Positions 48,055-59,168 of a DNA stretch of 64,000 bases are shown here, in pieces. The position numbers were made by a program, and so were the translations under genes. Origin of the DNA: Liolophura sinensis (Eukaryota; Mollusca; Polyplacophora; Chitonida; Chitonidae); the NCBI RefSeq assembly GCF_032854445.1, contig NC_088302.1, positions 34,753,979 to 34,817,978 on the forward strand, written 5' to 3'. The notes under the pieces were generated by a model, which saw nothing but the letters and a program-made list of their open reading frames with translations, did no database searches and was not told the DNA's origin. Position 1 is the first letter of the stretch. Every line of letters starts with the position of its first letter.

Positions 48055-49242
48055 AAATTGCATACTTCATGTATTCATATCAGTGAGGTAAAATGAACTT
48101 TTAATCGATGGCCAACTACACACAGGTAAAATTTAATACACACAAAAATAACATCATCTTTTCTTCTCAAGAATTTTTTTAAACAAAGGGTATTTTGCAT
48201 AGTTATTAAACAGAACTTGGTGTATCCGAAGATGATGAACTCATTTTTTATTGTCTTTTTTTCGTTTAATATAATTTAACGCACCGGTATTCTGATGTAT
48301 AAATGAATGGTATGGTTAGATAACTGACAAACTTGTTTTCGTACAAGAGTGTAATAATACTGTAGTAATATAGGGCAATGCCATCTCAAGCGGCTAACAA
48401 TTAATATGCATTTCTGGTAGAAGACCTAGAAATCCATAACACAGCTTAACGACTTCGGAATGAGTTGCGTCAAGTATAGCATAACATTACTGTTTGTCCA
48501 TCGATACAATACTGGGTGATTATACAGCTCCAATCAGTTCATCTATAGACCAAGCATGGTTCAGTAAGCCTCCGGACTGTTAATTAAACATGCCCAGGGT
48601 AAAGGTTACATAGACAAGCCGATGACTCATCGTGGTTACATTTTAATCACATTTTCTCAATAGTTTCACCTACAGATACCGGACGGTCGCTCCACATAAA
48701 GAAGGCGCAAGCCGTGTGTTGAATCCAGGCAGTTCTGGTCGTATAACCACCTAGTGTGACCTCCGTGGGTTTTTTTTTTCGCTAATCGATATAACCAAGC
48801 AATAGATTTGATAAATCCAGTAGTAAAGTGTGTTATCATCTGGGGTAGAATAGAATGACCATTTTATTTCAGTCCGTAACCTGTGGAAATCGTTCCCCTG
48901 GAGGTTTACAGGCTATTATGGCATCCGCAAAGTACCTCAGATTGCATGGTGACTCATATTGAGGTTGATGGCCCTTACACCGGAGATTCTTTGATACTGC
49001 ATGTCACAGCTAACTGGCCACATACATAAATACACCATCAAAGTCACTGTAAAGCACTTTTATAGCGATGTTTGGTTGTTATGGAGAGGATGATGTGCGA
49101 TGACTATGTAAAGAGTAATTAGCTAAATGCAGCTCAGCGCCCGCGTCCTGAGATAAGTTTGAGCTGGCACCCATGGATCGGTCTTACTTCTGCATGGATG
49201 GTCCCAATACTAGTTAATGGGTGCTCACTCATAGAAATACAT
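48055..49242. other. Intergenic, no gene recognised
   Basis: No supported feature. Confidence 0.4.
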
Positions 49243-49252
49243 TGATGTAACG

Positions 49253-49594
49253 TAGAGCGTCCGCTTCGGGACCGGTAGATCCAGGATCAATCCTTGATCG
49301 AGTCACACTTAAGACTTTAAAAGAGGAAGTTGTAACTTCTTCGCTTGGCGTTCAGCATGAAGGAGATAGTGCAACGACTGGTTGACCCGTATCAGTATAA
49401 TGGCTCGGGCGGGGCGGCTTACTTGCCTTCGGTAAGTCGTCTCAGTGATGTAGCACTAAATAAAAGCGCGGTGGAAATCCGTCCTGCAACAAGGAGGCAC
49501 ATTACACGTGCATGCACCCTAATGATTCCTTCGTCGTCATATGACTGAAAAATTGTTGAGTACGACGTTAAACCCCAAGCACTCACTCACTCAC
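49253..49594 (+). mobile_element. Second SINE family, long form, 5'-truncated in the A box
   Basis: It starts at TAGAGCGTCCGCTTCGGGAC and ends TTGAGTACGACGTTAAACCC then (ACTC)n. A perfect 10-bp duplication TGATGTAACG lies at 49243-49252 and 49595-49604. It has an internal segment (about 49323-49440, GC-rich CTCGGGCGGGGCGGC) missing from the copy at 27027. The open frame over it is repeat-derived. Confidence 0.88.
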
Positions 49595-50329
49595 TGATGT
49601 AACGAGTTCAGATTCGCAATATCTGCGACATCCTGCAACAAGTCTATGTCGTCGTGCACCCAGGACCTTCGTTAAGTGAATGGCGCATTTTGAAATGTAA
49701 GATCTGACCGACCTACCGATCAACAAAGAGCGACATATGGGGCTCCTTGTCCAAGATAATTAATATGTGCATGGCATGCGCTTTGGTGTTTAACAGCAAC
49801 AGTTAGAAATATGCCCACCAAATGTGTATAAAAAAATATTTCAACACCCGGGGTCAAGTAAGACCAAATACTCTTAAATTATCGACGTAAAGTTGGTATT
49901 GATATCTTTCTTCACTTGAGTCTCAGCTAAAATATATATGAGCAGGATAGGTGCCTAAGTGTAAAATGATCATATCTACTGTCGTCAAAATGTGCATTGA
50001 GTAATCCAATACAAGGACGCTTACTTTGTCCATCTCCATTGTTACGTCCGCTTGATTAATACAGTTCTCTGTCAAGTCCAAGTCCTCTCTTGACATGGTT
50101 AATGTAATGCACTGTGACTAGGACTAACGAAGTCGTCTGACGGCAGTGACGTATAGTACGTATAGTACACGGATTATATTGCGACTGGCCTGTTTATTTA
50201 CATCTGTACAAGAAGTGCTCTGTTCGTCTAAACAGGTGAAAATCGCCACAGAAACTTTCCTTAATAGTGTACACAAGAACTAATTATATATACACGAAAA
50301 TAGTTAATCTTTTAATTTCAACAGAGAAC

Positions 50330-50519
50330 CTGTTGTCTGAGTGACGCTAGAATGTATTCTGCTATTGTAACATATTATTCTGTTATATATAACACAAATA
50401 TTCTGTTGTATATAACACATATATTTTGTAATATGTAACAGGTTATAATGTTGAACATACTAGTGACTCAGAATTATGTTATAATAACAGAATACATTCC
50501 AGCGTCACTTAGACAACAG
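50330..50519. mobile_element. 190-bp MITE with about 42-bp terminal inverted repeats
   Basis: The left end CTGTTGTCTGAGTGACGCTA and the reverse-complemented right end CTGTTGTCTAAGTGACGCTG continue matching for about 42 bases with few mismatches. The interior has TATATAACA repeats and no coding frame. No clear target duplication was seen, so the superfamily is not assigned. Confidence 0.8.
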
Positions 50520-50762
50520 ACAACTATGCTATGAACAGCCTGCCCATAAAGCCTGCCCATAAAGCCTTCCCTAAGACGAGCGCCCTTGATTTTACGTTAT
50601 TTGTAAAATCCGAAAAAATGGCATAACCACTGATGTCTATACTCATACATTCTGTATTGTCTCCATGCGTCATGGCGATTTTAACCAGGCGGTAAAGAAT
50701 ATATCAGAGGGTGATAGCATGTCACATGCGCTTGTTTTAATCCTAATAACTAAAATAATATA

Positions 50763-50855
50763 TTTATTTATTTATTTTATTTGATTTGTGTTGTACGCCG
50801 TACTCAAGAATATTTCACTTAAACGACGGCAACCATGCAGCGTCATGGCGGGAGG
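50763..50855 (-). mobile_element. 93-bp 5'-truncated SINE (main family)
   Basis: Only the tail and 3' domain (TACGCCGTACTCAAGAATAT to CGGGAGG) are present. A perfect 15-bp duplication AACTAAAATAATATA lies at 50748-50762 and 50856-50870. Confidence 0.9.
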
Positions 50856-51991
50856 AAACTAAAATAATATATGCCAGGTAAGTGTTTTACTTGGTATGAT
50901 ACGCTGTATAACGTGTGAGCTGCTTCCCTCTGTCTTTACACATTTGCGTGATGATTTCATTACAAAATGTTCGGAAAGACTGTTGTTAAAATGTTGGAGG
51001 CTCGGTCATTTTATTTGAGGACAGTGAGTCTCTTTCGGATAAATGAATGGGATGAGTTGTTGGGATTTTTTGACCATCATTTATTCACTGAGCATGGAGA
51101 TTTCAGGCTGAAAGCTGAAGGAATTTGCTGTCGTTGACCCTCACTGGAGGTCCATTTAAACTGTTACAGAACTCAAGAACTGTAGATCTCGTAGAATCCA
51201 AGCGTCAAGTCCGACATTCGTATACCGCTCGTAAACCGTAAAGGAGCGTTCCAATTCGATTATCACAATATCCATTTCCAAAAGACTGTCCATTTAGGAT
51301 TATTCGAATATAGATGATGTCAAGAATTACCTAATTTAAGTTATTCGTTGGCGTATGATGAAAGGTAACAGATTTGTTCCAGGTGTTCCCGCAAAGACAT
51401 TTAACTCCATCGGATGCTAATACATATAAGCCTATAAAACCCGGGAAACGTTGGTAGCAACACCGGGTGAGTGTAATCGCCTCAGCATTTCACGCCCAGC
51501 GGCTCCAAGCTGTGGAAATACACGCAAATTCTCTACAGTTACACTGCAGTCCTTGTAAACAAGGAGAGAAGCATATGAAGAATCCAAACCTGTGATACTC
51601 GCTTTATATCTCAGACAGAACTGAAGTACTTTAAAAGGCTAATTAAAGCCTATTTTGCTCTTTGAGCTGAGCTATTCCATGCACTAAAAAACTCCAATTC
51701 AATATTCTCGCAGAGCTTCGTATTTCAAGCGGTACCCGCATAGGTAACACGAAATAGAGCGAAGAGTTACTGAACCTCTCATCTGGCTTCAAACGAATGT
51801 CCGGCTTAACAGAAAGAATATAGCGAATAATGTAATGACGTTATTATACAACATGGGCTTTTGATAATTTTATCCCACATTCTAGCCACCTTTCTAGCAA
51901 CAGCCACTGACAACGTCCAAAGTCTCCAACGATTTGACGAGAGCCAAGTCACGCAGATATTTCTTCTCAAATTATTTCAAATATTTCCGTT

Positions 51992-52057
51992 ATGGAACAA
52001 AACCAATCCCCAGAAGTTGTATATTTGAAAACAATTCACCACGTCGATCTCAGTGGT
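51992..52057 (+). CDS. C76-like gene copy A, exon 1
   Basis: The ATG opens 22 codons ending ...HHVDLSG, followed by the donor GTAAGT. It is base-for-base identical to exon 1 of copy B. Confidence 0.8.
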
Positions 52058-54305
52058 GTAAGTTACGTTAACTGATATTTTACAAAACGTACATCATTAG
52101 TGGTTGAACCTCTCAGTCATCTATTCCCTGTGAAACAATAATGGGCTGGATGAATCAGATAGCTTTTTGTTTCAAGCCCAACACTTTATTTTCCAGGATT
52201 CTGAACTCAGACAAACTCCAAAGAGACGGTGCTTGTCTGAGTAAGTAGTTTTACTCTTAATTTAACCTAAACCTTATTTCAGCTTATGAACGAGCTTATC
52301 TCCTGTATTAACAACGTGTATCTGGTAGGCCTACCTAGCATTTTTCTCTTCACACTTAGCGCACACAGCATGATTCAAGTATTAAACTTATCGTTTCACC
52401 GATGCGTTTTATATAGCCTACGCCTATTAACTTCTTCCATTCATTAAACTGTCCACCATCCTATGGAAAAACTGTTGAATAAGGTGTTAAGCAACGATGA
52501 AAAGAAATTATTTTTATGTATTATGCCCTTTTCATGCAGTGTATGTATGCCTAACCTCACACTTACACATTTTCGTCTAACTTCAAGTATCGGTAATTTA
52601 GCAATAAAACTGAAAAAGTCAACAATTTCAGCTTAGAGAAAGCTTTCCAAATATCTAAGACTACAAGTTATCTTCGTGGGAAATTTTGTATCCCAACAAC
52701 TGCAGCTTTCATCGAATCATATTCAAACACTAAAAATGAGTTTTGTCCTGCATGTTAAAACTACACGTGGGTTACATTATATTGTGGGCTAAACGTGTGT
52801 TGTAAGAGAAGACGTATAGAGCATTGCATTGTAGGCTACATGTCCCCCCTTGCATTGTACTCTAGGCTACATATGTTGTATTGTACCGTAGACCACGTTT
52901 GTAATGTATTCCAGGGTACGTGATTTTCTTTTTTTTGTTTGTTTATTTTTTTTTCAGTCAATCTCAACTCTTCGTGTGTGATCCTCTTTGAGCGTCTATG
53001 CCTTCCTCCGCTACAGAAATTTATTAATCAATGTTTTGTTTCGATTCGTTCCAGACTTGACATTCATGAATTTTCCCGGGTCGAATGCTTTGTTGAAAAC
53101 AACAACAACGTCCGCCTGGTTGTGACACCCGAGCAGACACCCGGACAGACACCTCAGCAGTTCGCCTCTCTGCCTGATGTTCGAAAGCGCAAGGTTCCCG
53201 ACAGAGTTTGTAAGTTTTCATTTTGTTTATGCTATTCTTACTTCTTTAATTCCAGTGACAAACCATATATTTCCAATACTCTTTAATTAATTTGAAAGTA
53301 TATAGAAAAACAGAAAGATCATCCAATATCAATATAAGATTTTGAAATCATATTAATACCTTAATGTTTTCTCCTGTGTCTGTATAGATTCCAATGTCAA
53401 ACAAACTATTCTCGGTTTTTTTGAAATCACTCTTCGCATATACATAAACATATAAAACATAAAATCAGGTAGTATCATTAACATCAGATTTTAAAATATG
53501 TCATTATATCTTACTCTTTCTTCATGTTTCTGTAGGTGATTTCCCTCCCTGCGGGTCACTGTCTCCCGATCCCAGCCTCACGGTTTGTGCCTCTTACCAC
53601 CAGAACTCTGACGCACACCGTCTCTGTGAGAAGTACCGGGGTAACCAGTGTACAGCTATGGCTTTCGGGGCCATTCTCACCTCCAACACTCAACCCGTCC
53701 ATACCTGGACCTCACGGGATATGGACACCATTTTACACTATGGTGACGCCCTTCAAAAGCTGCTGGTGGTGGACCCCGACCGCAAGTGCTCCGACCCCAG
53801 GATTGCCATCGGAGAAATAGAGCACGGAGAGAGACGCTGGTACACTATGCCCATGCCGTGTCGTAATGAAGACTGGACCAAAGACCGGGTTCGAAAAGTT
53901 ATCAACAGCGTCTTCAAGTCGGATGAATATTTTGGTTCTGTCTACCCAACGGGAAGTCTGCCCGGTGAAGTGTCCATGGAAACGGCCTTGACCCAGATCT
54001 TCCAACAGAATTACCGGAATGTTCTCATTACCATTGACGACCGGACCGGAGCCATCATCATGGACCAACAGGGCAAACTTCGGTACTTTGATTCACACAG
54101 CAATAACAAGATCGGCAGAAGTCATCCTGAAGGCACCGCTGTTCTCCTCACCTTCGAGACTGTGCGAGATTTCGTGCGGCACATGCGCAGAAGACAGTGT
54201 GGAGGTCAGGGACGATTCGAAATGTTTGGACTCAATGTGAAATGTCAGAAGCGAATCGCTGTCGTCAGACCGATGAAGCGGGCACGTCGTAACAGAGACT
54301 CTTAA
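51992..54305 (+). CDS. Putative cysteine protease, peptidase C76-like, copy A (4 exons, 344 residues)
   Basis: Join 51992-52057, 52197-52240, 53055-53209 and 53536-54305; all introns are GT-AG and the frame is intact. An N-terminal region of about 100 residues (KRRCLSE, four Asn, TPEQTPGQTPQQ) precedes a folded domain with GNQCTAMAF (Cys127) and YFDSHSNNKIGRSHPEGTAV (Asp274, His276). A Cys plus a D-x-H pair followed by G-x3-P-x-GTAVLL is the layout of C76-type proteases, first described as the deubiquitinase of a large herpesvirus tegument protein and also found in invertebrate genomes. I infer deubiquitinase or related isopeptidase activity. The C-terminus is basic (MKRARRNRDS), with a possible nuclear signal. 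Family assignment is by motif only. Confidence 0.75.
52197..52240 (+). CDS. C76-like gene copy A, exon 2
   Basis: 44 bases between acceptor TTATTTTCCAG and donor GTAAGT, phase 0 to phase 2, encoding DSELRQTPKRRCLS. Three replacement differences from copy B in 44 bases. Confidence 0.8.
53055..53209 (+). CDS. C76-like gene copy A, exon 3
   Basis: 155 bases beginning at a new acceptor (CGTTCCAG). The acceptor position used in copy B is preserved as CTACAG at 53011-53016, but a 38-bp insertion now separates it from the exon; using it would break the frame. The exon also has a 12-bp in-frame duplication giving TPGQ. It ends AGAGTTT before GTAAGT. Confidence 0.75.
53536..54305 (+). CDS. C76-like gene copy A, exon 4 (catalytic domain)
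   Basis: The acceptor CTGTAG ends at 53535; the exon is 770 bases to TAA. It contains the complete predicted catalytic domain, with Cys codon 53649-53651, Asp 54090-54092 and His 54096-54098. Confidence 0.88.
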
Positions 54306-54727
54306 CTGCCAAGAAAGTCGTCCAAGTTTGACATCAATAACTTTTACATATTTGTATGTGTTTTAATTTTGATGAACAACCTTATATTCTTACATGTAAC
54401 ACATGTATACAACTGTTATGACTTTTACAAAAAAAAATTATTGTTTATGAATATATATGAAAATATATCTTTGCACATACATCAAACCTTGCGTTGACTT
54501 CTTCTTTACTTGTTTGTTTATTTTCTTGTTTGCCATATTTTTTGTGGAAAATGGACGAAACAGCCGAGGCAGAAAACTCCGAAGTTGATCGTTAACTCCT
54601 CAGAGTGGAACCACATAGGGCCTACCAAGCTTCTCTTCATTAGGATGAATAGTCAAGAAAAAAGTACGAGAAACTGTTTGGTGATAAATTTAAGAATTAC
54701 CGAACTACCTAACCCCGATAGAGGAGA

Positions 54728-54733
54728 AATAAA
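54728..54733 (+). terminator. Candidate polyadenylation signal, copy A
   Basis: AATAAA about 420 bases after the stop. An equivalent AATAAATAAA stands at 61900 in copy B. Conservation between copies is weak support. Confidence 0.3.
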
Positions 54734-55309
54734 TAAGCTGGAAATTATTACGTTACAAATACCATTACAGTAGTTTACGTATTAACGGCTCGGTGGTACA
54801 ACACAGCCAGCGGTATTACAACCTGTGTACTCAGATCATCTGGAACAGAACTGTAATGACGACTACTGTGGCACACACCCTATCATCCACATTAACCTGA
54901 TGAAGTTATACATGTATTAAGCATCAGGTTGTTATGTTGTTATCCTGTCTGAGGTGAGCGCGGGTTTGCGCATTGAGGGAGGGGGGAGTGGGACGGGCAT
55001 ACCATGACTTGAAATATACATCCGCCACCCTATTTGTACCATGTTGCCTCTGGAATAATAGAGATCGGTTTCCATAATTTAATTCCCCTGTGTTCTATAT
55101 ATAAAGCAGTAGATATCTTCTAGTAGTAGAAGATATCTTAACGAAAATTCCGGAGATGATGTATCTTGGGATATAGCTTAGCAGCAAGTAAACAGAACGG
55201 CTCGTACATATCTTCGTCCGTGCAAGTTAATATGTTATTTCAGGACCATAATACTGAAGGGGTTATTCATTCTACGTAATTGGATTGTCACTATTCCTCC
55301 AATACGCAG

Positions 55310-55337
55310 TCAGTCAGACAGACAGACAGACAGACAA
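55310..55337 (+). repeat. (CAGA)n microsatellite
   Basis: CAGTCAGTCAGACAGACAGA and further CAGA units. Copy B has a shorter version at about 62474-62497. Confidence 0.9.
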
Positions 55338-55708
55338 TCGATCCATTGGCCTTAACTCGGGTTAAACAACAGAAAAGTTTGCACTACAGATGTTCTCAGA
55401 AACGTCTGAATTCATATACACTTGGTTTTGACCCGATTTTGTAATCGAGCAAAAAACAGGATTATAGCAGCGTGGATTGACAGGCTTGAGGTAGAAGATA
55501 ATCGGAAGTGGCATCCAAGTTTCAATTTTAATTCTAATCTCACTCATTTTAACAACAAACATCGTGCATAACTAATTAACCTTCATTCTTAGCATACATG
55601 ATAACAGTTGGCCCCAGGGTTTAGATTATAGTGACCGTGGGCCATGACTTATCAATCTGCATGCACAAACCAGGCATAGAAGGGAAAAACAATGGATCAA
55701 AAAATATA

Positions 55709-55746
55709 TATATTTGTTTGATTGGTATTTTACGCCGTACTCACGC

Positions 55747-55830
<84 letters not shown>

Positions 55831-55839
55831 ATATATATA
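55709..55839. repeat. SINE tail fragment followed by long (AT)n
   Basis: TTTGTTTGATTGGTATTTTA then CGCCGTACTCACG is a short reverse SINE end, followed by about 40 AT dinucleotides from 55751. The homologous place in copy B (about 62905-62935) has only TTTATTTATTGGTGTTAATT and no AT array. Confidence 0.85.
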
Positions 55840-56035
55840 CATCTACAATCCTACAACACGGAGTTTTTACAAGTATACTAACATGGCCTTGTTCGATTAA
55901 TCGGGAGAGATTCACTACGAAAAACAATGAAGATGATCCTTCTACTGATTTCTTTATTTACCGATTCTCTTTTCTACAAATGGTAATACGTGTACATCAT
56001 CTAATACCGTAAATACATTAAGATATTAAATTAAC

Positions 56036-56269
56036 CGATTGATGTTTTACGCCGTGCTCAAGAATATTTCACTTAGACGACGACGGACAGCATTATGGTG
56101 GAGGGAAAAAGGGTAGAGCCCGGGGGAAACCCACGACCATCCGCAGGTTGCTGTCAGACCTTCCCTTGTACGGCCGGAGAGGAGGCCAGCATGGACTTGA
56201 ACTCACAGAGACCGCATTGGTAAGAGGTTTCTGGGTCATTATGCCGCGCTAGCGCGCTAACCAACTGAG
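56036..56269 (-). mobile_element. SINE (main family) in duplication copy A
   Basis: Reverse-orientation copy with complete body and head (GCGCTAGCGCGCTAACCAAC). The duplication AAATTAAC lies at 56028-56035 and 56270-56277. The same insertion with the same target is present in copy B. Confidence 0.9.
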
Positions 56270-56849
56270 AAATTAACTGCAGATTTCATAATACCTTCAG
56301 GATGTCTGCCACAAGCAGGCTAGCTGTTCTTGGGGAACTCTATAATCGTCTTACGCATAGATTTCGAATATAACCATGACAACGTGTCTGACACGTGAAA
56401 AATATTCCATGCACTAAATTCAACTGGAATTCAAAATCTTCCTTAACTCAGTACACAAATGAACACATCTTACAGTTCAACTTTGAGGTGTTGACTCTAT
56501 TCAGGGAAATGGCATTTTCTTTGCAAACAGGCAGACGTCATGCATGTAGGCATTATACCATTTGCTGTTTCCTTGTCCACAATTCCACACTCGTCCGTTA
56601 CAACTTGGTCAATAGTCATGAGTGGTTATTCGATATATTTGCCTAGGTTTAATGGTCGTTACCATTGCTGAACAGTTTATGGGCGCTTTAACTTTGCTTT
56701 GAAGACAATGCATACAGTAAAGATATACCGATCCTCTATCCTGTGTAAACTCCATATATGGGCGTTGTATATTACCCAAGTTAATGCTTTTGTCCTTATA
56801 AGAAAATTTGTCCTTCCACCGCCAATTGATCGTTCTGTTCAATGATTAA

Positions 56850-57190
56850 TCCGGTTTAAAGCCACTTGTAAAACTTGTAAAAATGCGTGCGTTCACACGA
56901 CCATGTGTTAAAGCCGATTTTAAGCCAGTTCAGGGATTTGCTTGTTCACACGGTCATACGGTTTAGTAATTGCAACGTCATCCTGACCTCCATGTATCCG
57001 GGGAATTTAATCCAGTTACCGTTCACACGTCACAGATAAACTGGCTCAAGACCTGAAACTGGCTTAAAGCCACGGGGCCAAATAAACCGGATTAAACACC
57101 CCCGCTTTGCCTTCACACCAGCGGCGTCAAACTGGCTCAAACCCACTTTCGCATTTAAATCATTTTAATTTTACCAGTGTGAACGGGGTA
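56850..57190. mobile_element. Probable non-autonomous DNA element with GTTCACAC motifs
   Basis: GTTCACAC recurs at 56891, 56944 and 57021 and appears inverted (GTGTGAAC) near 57178. AAACTGGCTCAA occurs twice and TTAAAGCCA twice. The symmetry suggests a MITE-like palindromic repeat, but exact ends were not resolved. Confidence 0.45.
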
Positions 57191-58989
57191 TTGGTTTATA
57201 TTTTGATTCATCTATGTTCATACAATGAGTTGGCACATTGCTGATTCATTCTTTATACTTTTTTGTTACGACTGCATAATAGTTTATACTTTCTTAAGCA
57301 TATAAAAGATATTATGCAATATGAACTTTGAATAACTTTACGCAAGATTCTAGCTATCTACATACGAGTTTCCAAAACTGAGTAAAAAGCGCGTCTCTTC
57401 GCTCTAATATTGCGCGTACATCACCTGGGTATACTGTCTCACTGATTTACAAGCACAGCTATCTGCGAAAAAAAGTTATCAAAAATAAGTATATTGTGAC
57501 GTGGGAAATGATCGAAACACACACAACTTGTGGTGGCGAGATCTTCATGTGTATAATTTTATTCACTGCTCTCGTGAATAACCCTGTGAACATTAACACA
57601 GAATGTGACATAAGTAATGTTACACAGATATGTTCATTTCAAACATGTGCAATAAACAATTCGTGGAGATTAGAGAATACATATTTAAGTATCTGTAACT
57701 CTGAAAGCTGATTATTAGTTAGTATCGTATAGACAGTTACTGGTATACACGGTTTCGTATACACAGTTATACACAGTAAACGCTAGGCAAAGTGTGCGCA
57801 CCATTATATTTTCTCAACGCAAACTATAAAGGCGAACACATAAAAGTATAGCAATATTGTTGCAAACAACATAAGAAAGAAATTATCAAACAAAACGTGA
57901 TAAACTTAATTACCCCTGTTGACCAGGAACACACCAGGAGATACGCTTCGTATCCAGCCCAGAATACCGGTATATCACACAGTCTGTGTGTCCCTAAATA
58001 CAAAAACATTGATTATATAAAGCAAAGTAACCATTAAATGGTACTAGAGGCAAGAAATCCTAAACAGGCAAGTTTGACGTGAATCACAACAGCTGAATTA
58101 ACAGCAATATCTAAGTCTGTTATAAATTTACGACAATTCAGTGAAACATATGGTCACATAGCTGCATTGAAGATTACATACGCAATAGTGGTAATACCAA
58201 GTCATAAAACAAATCAAGACAGAACGAACCATTTATCTCACTGAAAGAAACAGAAAAGTCAACAGAATAACTTAACGTTATGATGCAGAAATAGGTAAAT
58301 GACATTGAACATGTGAGGTTCCCCCGTATAACTTGCGCACATGTTTGAGCTTTCCGCTAACTGTAGCAATGTTATTCGCCGGCAGACATCTTTACCTAGA
58401 ACAAGCGAAACAACGTCACACTAAGTAACTGTTTTAAAGAACTCACAAATGCAGCTGAATACGACTATACATAAAGGTTAACGAACGCTAATTAAGCTCC
58501 TTATTATATAGACACAATAATGTAAACAATATGGTTTCTTCTTTCCAGATATCGCTTAGAACTCGGCAGTAAAGTAATATAAAGCACTCCTCTCAGGCTA
58601 GCAATATATTCACAATTTACACAAAATTAAACAACTCGTATAGCTTCAAATAAAAATGCAAAAGAGAGCACGGAACTTTAACTGCCTAGCTCAGTCCGTT
58701 TAAGAGATTCAAACAAATTTCCATTTGTTTGCCACTTTTAGTACTTCATTCGCAAAGTAAATCAGCTTTATTCCATCTTAAACTGGAGCGCTGGTTTGTG
58801 AAATATGATGATTTCAGTTTTCACACGTCCTCGTAGTACGAGTGGATTTCATTCTTTAAGTGGCGTTTTTGACGCATATTTAGACGTTATTATCTCCCTT
58901 TAATGAAGGGCGATTTGACAGATGGCGTTGTTGGCGTAGAATCGAATGTTACCTGGCGTCAACACCATACGTCGCACGATCGATCGTTC

Positions 58990-58997
58990 TGACGTCA
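58990..58997. promoter_or_regulatory. CRE-like palindrome TGACGTCA upstream of copy B
   Basis: A full consensus for CREB/ATF-type factors, about 106 bp before the copy B ATG and 9 bp outside the duplicated block. Copy A has no counterpart. Function is inferred only. Confidence 0.3.
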
Positions 58998-59102
58998 TTT
59001 GTTTATAGCAACAGCCACTGACAACGTCCAAAGTCGGCAACGATTTGACGAGAGCCAAGTCACGCAGAATTTTCTCCTCCAATTATTTCAAATATTTCCG
59101 TT

Positions 59103-59168
59103 ATGGAACAAAACCAATCCCCAGAAGTTGTATATTTGAAAACAATTCACCACGTCGATCTCAGTGGT
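59103..59168 (+). CDS. C76-like gene copy B, exon 1
   Basis: 22 codons from the ATG, donor GTAAGT at 59169. Identical to copy A. Confidence 0.8.

Larger units (their letters stand above)
51895..56735 (+). repeat. Tandem duplication, copy A (4.84 kb)
   Basis: It is alignable end to end with 59006-63843 in direct orientation, from TAGCAACAGCCACTGACAAC to CCGATCCT. It contains a complete C76-like gene, about 1.7 kb of downstream sequence and a SINE. Exons are about 98% identical in the catalytic part; introns and flanks are visibly more diverged, with indels. Confidence 0.9.
56736..59005. other. Spacer between the tandem copies (2.27 kb)
   Basis: It contains the GTTCACAC-rich element at 56850-57190 and no supported gene. 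A perfect CRE-type palindrome TGACGTCA lies at 58990-58997, just outside the start of copy B. Confidence 0.5.

Noticed and set aside
53733-54068. Minus-strand frames of about 110 codons opposite both protease genes (also 60791-61129)
   Set aside because: Antisense shadows of a conserved coding exon. They are retained only because the duplicated exons are nearly identical.
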